NCBI GenBank assembly: GCA_903903635.1
Contig: CAIUZK010000188.1
Span: 1-64,000, forward strand
Source of the DNA: an uncultured Bacteroidota bacterium
GTDB taxonomy: Bacteria; Bacteroidota; Bacteroidia; Chitinophagales; Chitinophagaceae
Length of the DNA stretch: 64,000 nucleotides
Direction of reading: 5' to 3'
The position numbers and the translations under genes are program-made. This document shows positions 47,009-55,538 of this stretch, piece by piece (the stretch's first letter is position 1; each line of letters starts with the position of its first letter). The notes beneath the pieces were generated by a model. That model was not told the origin of the DNA. It saw only the letters and a list, made by a program, of their open reading frames with translations, and did not search any database.

Positions 47009-47368
47009 TATTTATTATCTCTTAGAATTCAGGGACTCCTTGCCTCTCGCAGACTGAGATTCGGCATTTCGGCTGAAAAACGTGATGAAGTTCATGCCCT
47101 TGATTATGCAAACCTTAACACAAACCACATAACCTCAACCCAAATATCTATCTACCCAAACCCAGCTAATGCTATCATAACAATTGAATCAGCCAATAAG
47201 CTCACCCAAATAATAATCACAAATGTGATTGGCCAAACAGTATATACCCGGGCCAGCAGTTTGACAAAAATTGAGGTTGATATTGCCAGCCTGCCAAAAG
47301 GTGTATACATAGTTAGAGTAGCAGATGAAGCTGGCAAAACAACTATAGAAAGGGTAATAAAACAATAA
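47009..47368 (+). pseudogene. Orphan T9SS type A sorting domain (gene remnant)
   Basis: A frame open from a TGA at 47006 to TAA 47366 encodes a short lead and then a complete T9SS type A domain from 47144 (ISIYPNPANAIITI, IIITNVIGQTVY, DIASLPKGVYIVRV, ERVIKQ). It has no start codon, signal peptide or body domain. It is the 3' end of a former secreted-protein gene whose front has been deleted; the exported-protein gene at 46360-46989 abuts the break on the other strand. Confidence 0.85.
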
Positions 47369-47704
47369 ATACCACTCTGGTGAAGATTATTATTGTCCCA
47401 TCCGGTCCACAAATACTACCATCCCCAAAAATCAGATCAAAAAGTTCATGAACACAGCGACCATCAGGTTTCCACGCTCCCGTTTGTAACGCAAATACCC
47501 CGGCAGTGCGTTTGTACAAACAACAGCCAAAGTCTACGATGAATTATTCATTTCGTGATTTGGTTTCCATCCCAGGTATCTCCTTTTTCATAGCCTCACC
47601 TGCATCAGGGATTTGAAATTCAATTTATTGAACCCATACTATTCTGGTCTTTTCCACTTAAGTACTATTCAACTTATCAACTATTCAACTAGTCAACTAT
47701 TTAA
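47369..47704. repeat. Intergenic region with a 16-bp tandem repeat
   Basis: No intact gene lies here. Three tandem copies of ACTATTCAACTTATCA and close variants occupy 47664-47711 and run into the last codons and stop of riboflavin synthase. On the minus strand around 47410-47530 a broken frame resembles a degraded membrane-protein end, too weak to call. Confidence 0.6.
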
Positions 47705-48292
47705 CTAATCAACCAATCCCCTTCTCATCAGATACTTCCCCAGCACATCAAACTCCACATTTACTATAGTGCCTTCATTAATAGCATGAAAATTAGTGTG
47801 CTCAAATGTGTAAGGAATGATTGTTACGGTGAATTCATCCCTGCCTACATTAAAGATGGTAAGACTCACTCCATTGATGCAAATAGACCCTTTCTCAATC
47901 ACCAGAGTAGTATGCGCCACAGGAAATCTGAAGCGGAATAACCAGCTTCCATCAAGCGTTTGTTTCTCAATGCAGGTGGCAGTTGCATCTACATGCCCCT
48001 GCACAAAGTGCCCATCCAGCCTGTCGCCCAGTTTCAGGGAGCGCTCCATATTTACTTCATCGCCCTTTTGCAAACCACCCAGGTTGGTTTTTGCAAGGGT
48101 TTCGGCCACCGCAGTTACTTTGTAGGTATTCCCTGTTATAGCCACCACAGTAAGGCATACACCGTTATGTGCCACGCTCTGATCTACCATTAATTCAGGG
48201 GTTAGCACACTATCCATAACAAAATGAATATTGCTGCCGTCTTTTATTATTTCCGAAACTTTGGCAATTGATTCTATAATACCTGTAAACAT
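47705..48292 (-). CDS. ribE: Riboflavin synthase, alpha chain
   Basis: The 195-residue enzyme converts two 6,7-dimethyl-8-ribityllumazine molecules to riboflavin. It has two homologous lumazine-binding repeats: MFTGIIESIAKV to SVAHNGVCLTVVA, and GDRLDGHFVQGHVDATATC to GSICINGVSLTIFNV. Length matches the family. The C-terminal codons lie in the 16-bp tandem repeat. The lipoprotein gene upstream is 2 bases away, so they share a transcript. Confidence 0.96.
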   Translation of the reverse strand: MFTGIIESIAKVSEIIKDGSNIHFVMDSVLTPELMVDQSVAHNGVCLTVVAITGNTYKVTAVAETLAKTNLGGLQKGDEVNMERSLKLGDRLDGHFVQGHVDATATCIEKQTLDGSWLFRFRFPVAHTTLVIEKGSICINGVSLTIFNVGRDEFTVTIIPYTFEHTNFHAINEGTIVNVEFDVLGKYLMRRGLVD

Positions 48293-48294
48293 CG

Positions 48295-48861
48295 TTATCT
48301 GATTAATCTTGCAGAGCCAATGTGCAGTGTTGTTGCACCTGTATCGCTGGCTACCTGCATACTTATTGTAAGTACCGAGTCTATTCTGTTCTGGGCAATG
48401 GTTCCGTTTATGGTATCTTTTTGGCTACAGAACATCTGGCCATAGGCGGTTACCGAATCTCCTTCAGTGGTATCTACCGATGCCACGAAAGTAGGTGAGG
48501 CTGTCATGAGCAGGCTGTCGCCATTAAGACAAAAACCATATACCGCCATCTTGGTATTGTTTACCTTTCTGATAGTAAGTATAAAAGAGTCGGCTGAAAT
48601 AAATAATATATTGGTCCCTTTCAGAAAAACCGAATCATGAAAAACATACTTCCCGGCAAAAACATCGGTGGGATAGAAGCAGGTGGTGTTATCGGGTATT
48701 CCCGGAAAATTCCAGTTGTAGTTTACACCCAGAGGGTCATTGCAGTAATGGTTGGTCAGGCGCGGATCGGTGAATCCCTTGGGGTCTTTATACTTGGCAC
48801 ACGACAACAGCACAAAAATGCATGCCGCTGCCATCCAATATATGCCTGAAAATTTCCTCAT
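48295..48861 (-). CDS. Lipoprotein of unknown function
   Basis: The 188-residue product has a lipoprotein signal peptide (FVLLSC, Cys21). A short Pro/Asn-rich stretch with several cysteines (CNDPLGVNYNWNFPG, TTCFYP) precedes a beta-rich domain (GKYVFHDSVFLKGT onward). Similar lipoproteins of about 180-200 residues occur in this group without known function. It lies 2 bases upstream of ribE, probably one operon, which does not by itself imply a link to flavin. Confidence 0.75.
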   Translation of the reverse strand: MRKFSGIYWMAAACIFVLLSCAKYKDPKGFTDPRLTNHYCNDPLGVNYNWNFPGIPDNTTCFYPTDVFAGKYVFHDSVFLKGTNILFISADSFILTIRKVNNTKMAVYGFCLNGDSLLMTASPTFVASVDTTEGDSVTAYGQMFCSQKDTINGTIAQNRIDSVLTISMQVASDTGATTLHIGSARLIR

Positions 48862-48999
48862 CCTGATTTATAAACGCATTTTCACCAAAATTATTCAATT
48901 TATCCCAAAAAAAGATTCCGCCATTCATATTGTATTAAAGTTGTTTCAGTTCCTTAGGCATAAAACTACCCTAATACTATTATTTGATCAATAATAAAT

Positions 49000-49007
49000 T
49001 ACCTTTA
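49000..49007 (+). promoter_or_regulatory. Promoter-like box of the first giant repeat gene
   Basis: TACCTTTA resembles the boxes upstream of the second (52061-52068) and third (55507-55514) genes, but here it lies 159 bases before the ATG rather than 32. Confidence 0.4.
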
Positions 49008-49158
49008 TATGTTCCGGATAGGTCTCTTCGGTAGGTCAATAAATTAAATTTACTTTATCTACTAACATTTAGCTATTGTATTACGCCTATTGTATCACAG
49101 GTTCTCCATTTTACAAAAAACTCTAACGAACAATATTAATCATAATAAATAGTACTAT

Positions 49159-51810
49159 ATGAAACACCTCAACCTTACAATTATTGCTCTATTTCTGGCA
49201 ATTGCCTCCTTTGCACAGGTAGGCCCTATATCCGGACCATCCAGTTTGTGTGTTGGCCAGACCGGCACTTATACCGATCCTACTACAGGTGGCACCTGGA
49301 CCTGCGCATCCCCGATTCTTTCTATTGGCATTACTACCGGTATTGCCACTGGCATTTCTGCTGGTACTACCACAATAACCTATACAGTAGGCGCTTACGA
49401 TACCGTTTATTCAGTTTCTGTGGCACCGCTGCCTGCCCCCATCGGCGGCCCAACCTCTTTATGTGTGGGTTCATCTATCTCAGCCACCGATACTACCCCG
49501 GGTGGTACATGGACTATTACTCCTATGACACATGCCGTGGTGGATATGTCGGGCCTGCTTACCGGCGTTGCCTCCGGAGTGTCTACACTTTATTACACTT
49601 CTACCTATGGATGTATAGTATCCGAAACAATAACGGTTAACCCGATGCCAACACCCATTACAGGTACGCTTACTGTGTGTGCAGTTTCCACTACTACCTT
49701 AAGTTCAACAACGCCCGGGGGTGTTTGGGTAAGCACTGCCCCTGTGGTAGCAAGTGTAGGAAGCGCTTCAGGGGTTGTCACTGGCAATGCCCCTGGTTAC
49801 ACTAATATTAATTACGTTTTGCCCGCCACTGGTTGCCAGGCAACATCAATTGTAACGGTCACCCCGGCATCACCGGTGTACGCTGTTACAGGTGGCGGCA
49901 GCTATTGTTCAGGTGGGGCTGGAGTTCCTGTTGGTTTGGCTAATTCTATAGGAGCCTCATCCTACCAGTTGTATCTGGGTATTACTGCAGTTGGTGCGCC
50001 GGTATCCGGTACCGGAAGCGCCATTTCTTTTGGTCCGCAAACTGCGGCAGGAGTTTACACCGTTGTAGCAAATCCAGGTACTTCTTGCGCCTCTGCCATG
50101 TCGGGCAGCGCTACTGTTGTTGTTAACCCATCACCTGCTGCCTTTACCGTAACCGGCGGTGGTAGTTATTGTGCCGGTGGCACCGGTTTACATGTGTATC
50201 TTTCAGCTACCGTTACAGGTATCAGTTATCAGTTATTCCTCGGAACTATACCAGTTGGACCTGCAATAATGGGTTCCGGCAGTATTGTTGATTTTGGCCC
50301 TCTGACCGCGGCAGGTGTTTATACAGTTGTTGCCATTGATGCCATTACCGGCTGCACTGCTGTAATGACAGGTAGCGCCACTATTTCCATCGATCCGCTG
50401 CCTGTTGTACACAATGTTATAGGTGGTGGCGCTTACTGCACAGGTGGCACGGGCGTAGATGTCAGTATTGACGGATCTGATGCAGGTATCAGCTACCAGC
50501 TATATTATGGCGGTTTAATGACAGGAGTACCAGTTCCTGGTACTGGTTCTGCTCTTGATTTCGGATACCAAACCGCTGCCGGTATATATACAGTGGTTGC
50601 AACCAATACAACAACATCCTGCACCAGCAATATGTCTGGCTCGGCTACAGTTGTTATCAATCCTTCACCCACCATTTATACCGGTGCTCCTGTTTGGGCT
50701 TGTGGTGGTAATGTAACGGTTGCCGCTACCGGCGCTGTTACTTATTCCTGGTCACCTGCCACCGGTTTATCCTGCACCACTTGCAGCTCAATTACCGCCA
50801 ATCCTTCAGCCACTACTGTATACACTGTTACCGGTACCGATGGTTCAGGTTGCACAGGCACAGCAACTGTCTCCATCAATGGCAACCGCATTTCCGGTTA
50901 TATTTCCTATACAGGTACTGCTAGCGACTCCTTCAAGGTTTGGCTCATTCAGTTCAACCCTTCAGATAGTTCTATCACTGCCGAAGATTCTATGACCACT
51001 TGTATGGATTCAGGTATTCCTTATTACGAATTCGACAGTAAGCCATCCGGCAACTACCTGGTTAAGGCTCAGTTATATGGCACTGTGCCCGGCACAAGTG
51101 GTTATATACCTACCTATGGTTTATCATCAGCCTATTGGTATTCGGCCACCACCATTTCTCATGCAGCAGCTACTGATACACAGCCCATTACTATGATTTA
51201 TGGCACAGTACCCGCCGGACCGGGCTTCATAGCAGGTTATGTTATTTCAGGAGCAGGCAAGGGCACCTCTGCCGATGTTCCTGCTGCAGGCATGATGATC
51301 TACCTCAAAAATGCTTCCGGCAGCCTCATCACCTATACCATTACTGCTGCCGATGGTACATACTCCTTCAGCAATCTGGCTTATGGCAGCTACATGATCT
51401 ACCCCGAGTCCTACAAAGATTACACAACCCCCTCAGCCACCATTACCCTGGCCCCTGGTTCCGACTCGGCTAATGCCATCAACTTCAAGCAGCACACTAC
51501 AACACACACTATCACCCCTTACGACAACTCAAAGGTGCATCCTGTTTATACTACGGTTGGGATCAACATCTTCCCTAACCCTGCCAGCGGAACTACAATT
51601 ATATCCTGGCAAAATCAGTCGCCATGCAATGCCACGGTGGTCGTTACAGATATGATGGGCCGCGAGGTGATCAATACAAACCTTAATATAAATATGCCTT
51701 CAGGCCAGGCACAGTTGGATTTATCTGCTTTAAATGATGGCATGTATATTATATCCATCAGGTCGGCCGGTATAAACTTCAACCGCTCATTGGTTAAAGC
51801 CAACAACTAA
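49159..51810 (+). CDS. Giant Ig-repeat surface protein 1, T9SS type A
   Basis: The 883-residue product has a signal peptide (MKHLNLTIIALFLAIASFAQ). Three type-A repeats of about 70 residues follow (each GPxSLCVG...TPGGTWT...TGxxTG...ITYT), then three type-B repeats of about 88 residues (each TGGGSYCSGGxG...SYQLYxG...TGSAxSFG...GxYTVVAxxxxxxC...GSATVxxxPxP). A PKD-like module, a unique domain (SFKVWLIQFNPSDSS), a carboxypeptidase-regulatory-like domain and the sorting domain (INIFPNPASGTTIISW) complete it. Each B repeat has a Cys pair. It is first of three tandem paralogs. Confidence 0.9.
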   Translation: MKHLNLTIIALFLAIASFAQVGPISGPSSLCVGQTGTYTDPTTGGTWTCASPILSIGITTGIATGISAGTTTITYTVGAYDTVYSVSVAPLPAPIGGPTSLCVGSSISATDTTPGGTWTITPMTHAVVDMSGLLTGVASGVSTLYYTSTYGCIVSETITVNPMPTPITGTLTVCAVSTTTLSSTTPGGVWVSTAPVVASVGSASGVVTGNAPGYTNINYVLPATGCQATSIVTVTPASPVYAVTGGGSYCSGGAGVPVGLANSIGASSYQLYLGITAVGAPVSGTGSAISFGPQTAAGVYTVVANPGTSCASAMSGSATVVVNPSPAAFTVTGGGSYCAGGTGLHVYLSATVTGISYQLFLGTIPVGPAIMGSGSIVDFGPLTAAGVYTVVAIDAITGCTAVMTGSATISIDPLPVVHNVIGGGAYCTGGTGVDVSIDGSDAGISYQLYYGGLMTGVPVPGTGSALDFGYQTAAGIYTVVATNTTTSCTSNMSGSATVVINPSPTIYTGAPVWACGGNVTVAATGAVTYSWSPATGLSCTTCSSITANPSATTVYTVTGTDGSGCTGTATVSINGNRISGYISYTGTASDSFKVWLIQFNPSDSSITAEDSMTTCMDSGIPYYEFDSKPSGNYLVKAQLYGTVPGTSGYIPTYGLSSAYWYSATTISHAAATDTQPITMIYGTVPAGPGFIAGYVISGAGKGTSADVPAAGMMIYLKNASGSLITYTITAADGTYSFSNLAYGSYMIYPESYKDYTTPSATITLAPGSDSANAINFKQHTTTHTITPYDNSKVHPVYTTVGINIFPNPASGTTIISWQNQSPCNATVVVTDMMGREVINTNLNINMPSGQAQLDLSALNDGMYIISIRSAGINFNRSLVKANN

Positions 51811-51831
51811 TTCCTAATAATTACAGGTTTT

Positions 51832-51859
51832 AAAAAAGCTCCCATTCCGGGGGCTTTTT
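51832..51859 (+). terminator. Terminator after repeat gene 1
   Basis: AAAAAGCTCCC pairs with GGGGGCTTTTT around a short loop. The same structure occurs after gene 2. Confidence 0.85.
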
Positions 51860-52060
51860 AGTTTAAAACAGACGAAACACATTGAATAATAAAATATTGT
51901 TTAAAAATGCTAACATTTCACCTCATCATTACGCCTTATAAGATGTACTGATAATTATAAAAAACTGAATTTTGGGTAAGTACACTTTTAAATTTAATCA
52001 GGCTACCCTGAACCAGGATTAACTATCAAAACAATCGCTTATACATAAAACAATATTTTA

Positions 52061-52068
52061 TACCTTTA
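52061..52068 (+). promoter_or_regulatory. Promoter box of repeat gene 2
   Basis: TACCTTTA lies 32 bases before the ATG within the conserved string TTTTATACCTTTAT, also seen at the same distance before gene 3. Confidence 0.6.
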
Positions 52069-52092
52069 TCTGGATTTTTAAAACTGAATAAA

Positions 52093-55000
52093 ATGAAACA
52101 CCTCAACCTTACAATTATTGCGCTCTTCCTGGCAATAGTATCTTTTGCATCCGTAGGCCCAATCTCAGGGCCTCCTCATATATGTGTTGGCCTTTCCGGC
52201 ACTTATACCGATCCCACACCCGGCGGTACATGGACATGTGCATCGGGCATACTCACGATTAGTCCTACAACCGGCATAGCTACAGGTGTTACAGCAGGCA
52301 CTGCCAACATCACTTATACCGTTGGCGCTTCCGATACGTTTATGTCTGTTACTATTGATGCGTTGCCTGCCCCTATCTCCGGGCCTTCATCAGTATGTGT
52401 AGGTAGTTCTATTACCCTCACCGATCCCACACCCGGCGGTGTATGGACTACTCCATCTATCGCAATAGTTTCTATCAGTGGTACCGGTGTATTAACAGGT
52501 ATTTCAGTCGGCGTTGCTACCATCACCTATGCGGGTATGAGTGGCTGTGTAAGTACTACTTTTGTCACGGTCAATCCCGTGCCGCCGGCTATTACCGGCT
52601 CAACATCAGTATGCGCCGGTGGTACAACTACTTTCTCCGATGCTACTCCCGGTGGTAGCTGGTATTCATCTAATGTCACGATAGCTACAATCAATACTTC
52701 CGGTGTTGCTACAGGGTTGTTCTTGGGCACAACTACCATCGGTTACTCCCTTGGAGGCTGTGATGCTACTACCTCGCTTACCGTATTGGCTGTACCCTCT
52801 GTTTATACTGTCAGCGGTGGTGGGTCTTATTGCAGCGGCGGTGCAGGTATGCCAATTTATCTTAGTGGCTCACAACTAGGAGTATCCTATGTATTATTCA
52901 ATGGTACAACTCCTGCATTGGCTCCGGTTACAGGTACCGGAGGGCCCCTGTCATTTGGTTCATTTACTGGCGTCGGTACCTATACGGTATTGGCCAATCC
53001 AGGTACTTCCTGTGCCACTACCATGAGTGGCTCTGCTACTATTACCATCAATCCCTTACCCACGGCATATACCGTTTCAGGGGGTGGAGTGGTTTGCTCT
53101 GGTGGTGCCGGTGTTCACGTTACGCTATCTGGTTCTGATATTGGAGTACATTACCAATTATACCTTGGAGGCACAGCAGTAGGTGCGCTAATTACAGGCA
53201 CAGGTGGACCACTTGATTGGGGCACCATGACGGCTTCTGGAATATATACTGTAGTAGCAACAAATATAGCTACATACTGCACCAGTAATATGTCTGGCTC
53301 AGCTACCATCACTGCAGGTACTTTACCCACTATCTACCTGCTCACCGGCTTTGGCACTTATTGTGCGGGTGGTTCAGGTGTTCCATGCGGCCTCAGTATG
53401 TCCGATATTGGTATCAACTATAGCCTGTATAACGGGGGTACCTTGGTCAGCACTGTTCCCGGCGCAGGTTCAGCCATAAGTTTTGGCACTATTTCTCCTG
53501 CAGGTTCTTACACCGTTATAGCTACCAATGCTACTACCGGTTGTACCAGCACCACTTCGGCAGCGGTTATTGCTATCAATCCGGCCCCTGCTGCCTATGC
53601 ACTTTCATCCGGTGGCAGCTACTGCACCGGTGGTCCTGGTTACATCATTTCATTAGGCGGTTCCAGTACAGGAATCAATTACCAGTTATACAGCAGCGGT
53701 GTAGCGGTAGGGGGGCCTATATCCGGCACCGGTTTGGCGCTCTCCTTCGGATACCAACCCGCAGGCACTTATACCATTATAGCCACCAATGCAGCTACGG
53801 GTTGCTCAGCCACCATGGTGGGTACCACAGTGGTTACTATGTCGGCCACCGTGGTTCCCTCAGTTTCTATTACCACCAGTACCGGCAGCGATACTGCATG
53901 TGCCGCTACACTTGTTTCCTTCACACCAGTTCCGGTTAATGGCGGGCTTACCCCTGCATATGCATGGACAGTTAATGGCGTAGCCTCAGGTAGCAGCAGC
54001 ACCTATGCTTATGTACCTGCTATGGGCGATATTGTTGGCGTGACACTTACCAGCAGCGCCCTTTGCGCAGCGCCCACTACCGCTTCCAATTCCATCACTT
54101 TGTATATGGATATACCAACTGTTACCGCATCCGATACGCTTGCGCCATGTGGTGGTATGGTTACAATGGCAGCCACAGGCGCTACCTCATTTGTATGGGC
54201 GCCTACTACAGGTCTCTCCTGCTCGGCCTGCGCGCTCACCACGCTTACACCGGCCGCTACCACCACCTATACCGTTACCGGTACCGATGGTTATGGCTGC
54301 ACCGGCACAGCTACAATCACCGTCAGTGGCAACCGCATCACCGGGCATATCAGCTATACCGGCACACCCACCGACTCATTCAAGGTTTGGCTCATCCAGT
54401 TCAATCCATCCGATAGCTCAATAGCCGCCCAGGACTCTATGACCTCATGCATGGATGCCGGTGTGCCTTACTTCCAGTTCGACGGCAAGCCAGCAGGCGA
54501 CTACCTCGTTAAGGCCAAGCTATATGGCACTGTGCCAGGCACCAGCGGCTACATACCCACCTACAGCACATCATCGGCCTATTGGTATTCAGCCACATCG
54601 GTTACCCATGCAGGCGCAGCCGACGATATGCCCATCACCATGATCTATGGCACAGTACCTTCCGGACCGGGCTTCATAGCAGGTTATGTTATTTCAGGAG
54701 CAGGCAAGGGCACCTCTGCCGATGTGCCTGCTGCAGGCATGATGATCTACCTCAAAAATGCTTCCGGCAGCCTCATTACCTTTACCACCACTGCATCTGA
54801 TGGTACATACTCCTTCGCCAACCTGGCTTATGGCACGTATATGATCTACCCTGAGTCCTACAAAGATTACACAACCCCATCAGCCACCATTACCCTGGCT
54901 CCTGGTTCCGACTCGGCTAATGCCATCAACTTCAAGCAGCACACCACAACACATACCATCACCCCTTACGACAACTCAAAAGTGCCGCAACCAGTTAATA

Positions 55001-55260
55001 CTACGGTTGGGATCAATATCTTCCCTAACCCTGCCAGCGGAACTACCACCATATCCTGGCAAAATCAGTCGCCATGCAATGCCACGTTGGTCGTTACAGA
55101 TATGATGGGCCGCGAGGTGATCAATACAAACCTTAATATAAATACGCCTTCAGGCCAGGCACAGTTGGATTTATCTGCCTTGAATGATGGCATGTATATT
55201 ATATCCATCAGGTCGGCCGGTATAAACTTCAACCGCTCATTGGTTAAAGCCAACAACTAA
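52093..55260 (+). CDS. Giant Ig-repeat surface protein 2, T9SS type A
   Basis: The 1055-residue paralog has the same layout as its neighbours: signal peptide, three type-A repeats, then four type-B repeats (one more than genes 1 and 3), then an added Ig-like module (VSITTSTGSDTACAATLVSF to ASNSITLY) that resembles repeats of the 13369-15009 protein. The PKD-like, unique, carboxypeptidase-regulatory-like and sorting domains follow. From about 54660 to its end it is almost identical in DNA to gene 1, while the region just upstream differs at many silent positions. Confidence 0.9.
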   Translation: MKHLNLTIIALFLAIVSFASVGPISGPPHICVGLSGTYTDPTPGGTWTCASGILTISPTTGIATGVTAGTANITYTVGASDTFMSVTIDALPAPISGPSSVCVGSSITLTDPTPGGVWTTPSIAIVSISGTGVLTGISVGVATITYAGMSGCVSTTFVTVNPVPPAITGSTSVCAGGTTTFSDATPGGSWYSSNVTIATINTSGVATGLFLGTTTIGYSLGGCDATTSLTVLAVPSVYTVSGGGSYCSGGAGMPIYLSGSQLGVSYVLFNGTTPALAPVTGTGGPLSFGSFTGVGTYTVLANPGTSCATTMSGSATITINPLPTAYTVSGGGVVCSGGAGVHVTLSGSDIGVHYQLYLGGTAVGALITGTGGPLDWGTMTASGIYTVVATNIATYCTSNMSGSATITAGTLPTIYLLTGFGTYCAGGSGVPCGLSMSDIGINYSLYNGGTLVSTVPGAGSAISFGTISPAGSYTVIATNATTGCTSTTSAAVIAINPAPAAYALSSGGSYCTGGPGYIISLGGSSTGINYQLYSSGVAVGGPISGTGLALSFGYQPAGTYTIIATNAATGCSATMVGTTVVTMSATVVPSVSITTSTGSDTACAATLVSFTPVPVNGGLTPAYAWTVNGVASGSSSTYAYVPAMGDIVGVTLTSSALCAAPTTASNSITLYMDIPTVTASDTLAPCGGMVTMAATGATSFVWAPTTGLSCSACALTTLTPAATTTYTVTGTDGYGCTGTATITVSGNRITGHISYTGTPTDSFKVWLIQFNPSDSSIAAQDSMTSCMDAGVPYFQFDGKPAGDYLVKAKLYGTVPGTSGYIPTYSTSSAYWYSATSVTHAGAADDMPITMIYGTVPSGPGFIAGYVISGAGKGTSADVPAAGMMIYLKNASGSLITFTTTASDGTYSFANLAYGTYMIYPESYKDYTTPSATITLAPGSDSANAINFKQHTTTHTITPYDNSKVPQPVNTTVGINIFPNPASGTTTISWQNQSPCNATLVVTDMMGREVINTNLNINTPSGQAQLDLSALNDGMYIISIRSAGINFNRSLVKANN

Positions 55261-55282
55261 TTCCTTATAATTCCAGGTTTTT

Positions 55283-55310
55283 AAAAAGCTCCCTTTCCGG
55301 GGGCTTTTTA
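55283..55310 (+). terminator. Terminator after repeat gene 2
   Basis: AAAAAGCTCCC and GGGGGCTTTTT again, matching the hairpin after gene 1. Confidence 0.85.
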
Positions 55311-55506
55311 ATTTAGAATGGTTTGGCATGCATTGATCTTTAAAAATATTATTTTAAAATGCTAACATTTCACCTCATCCTTACGCCTTGTAATATATAC
55401 TGGTAGTTATTAAAAATTGGCTTTGGGTAAGTTTGGTTCAAGTTTGGCCGGTTTATCAGGTCCCCATCAACCGCCAAATAATACATATACATCAAGTATT
55501 GTTTTA

Positions 55507-55514
55507 TACCTTTA
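55507..55514 (+). promoter_or_regulatory. Promoter box of repeat gene 3
   Basis: TACCTTTA is 32 bases before the ATG at 55539, the same spacing as gene 2. The 100 bases upstream are also similar to those before gene 2. Confidence 0.6.
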
Positions 55515-55538
55515 TTTGAATTAATAAATTTGAATACA

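Noticed and set aside
54063-54424. Alternative plus-strand frames inside the giant repeat genes
   Set aside because: Out-of-frame shadows of the Ser/Thr/Gly-rich repeats.
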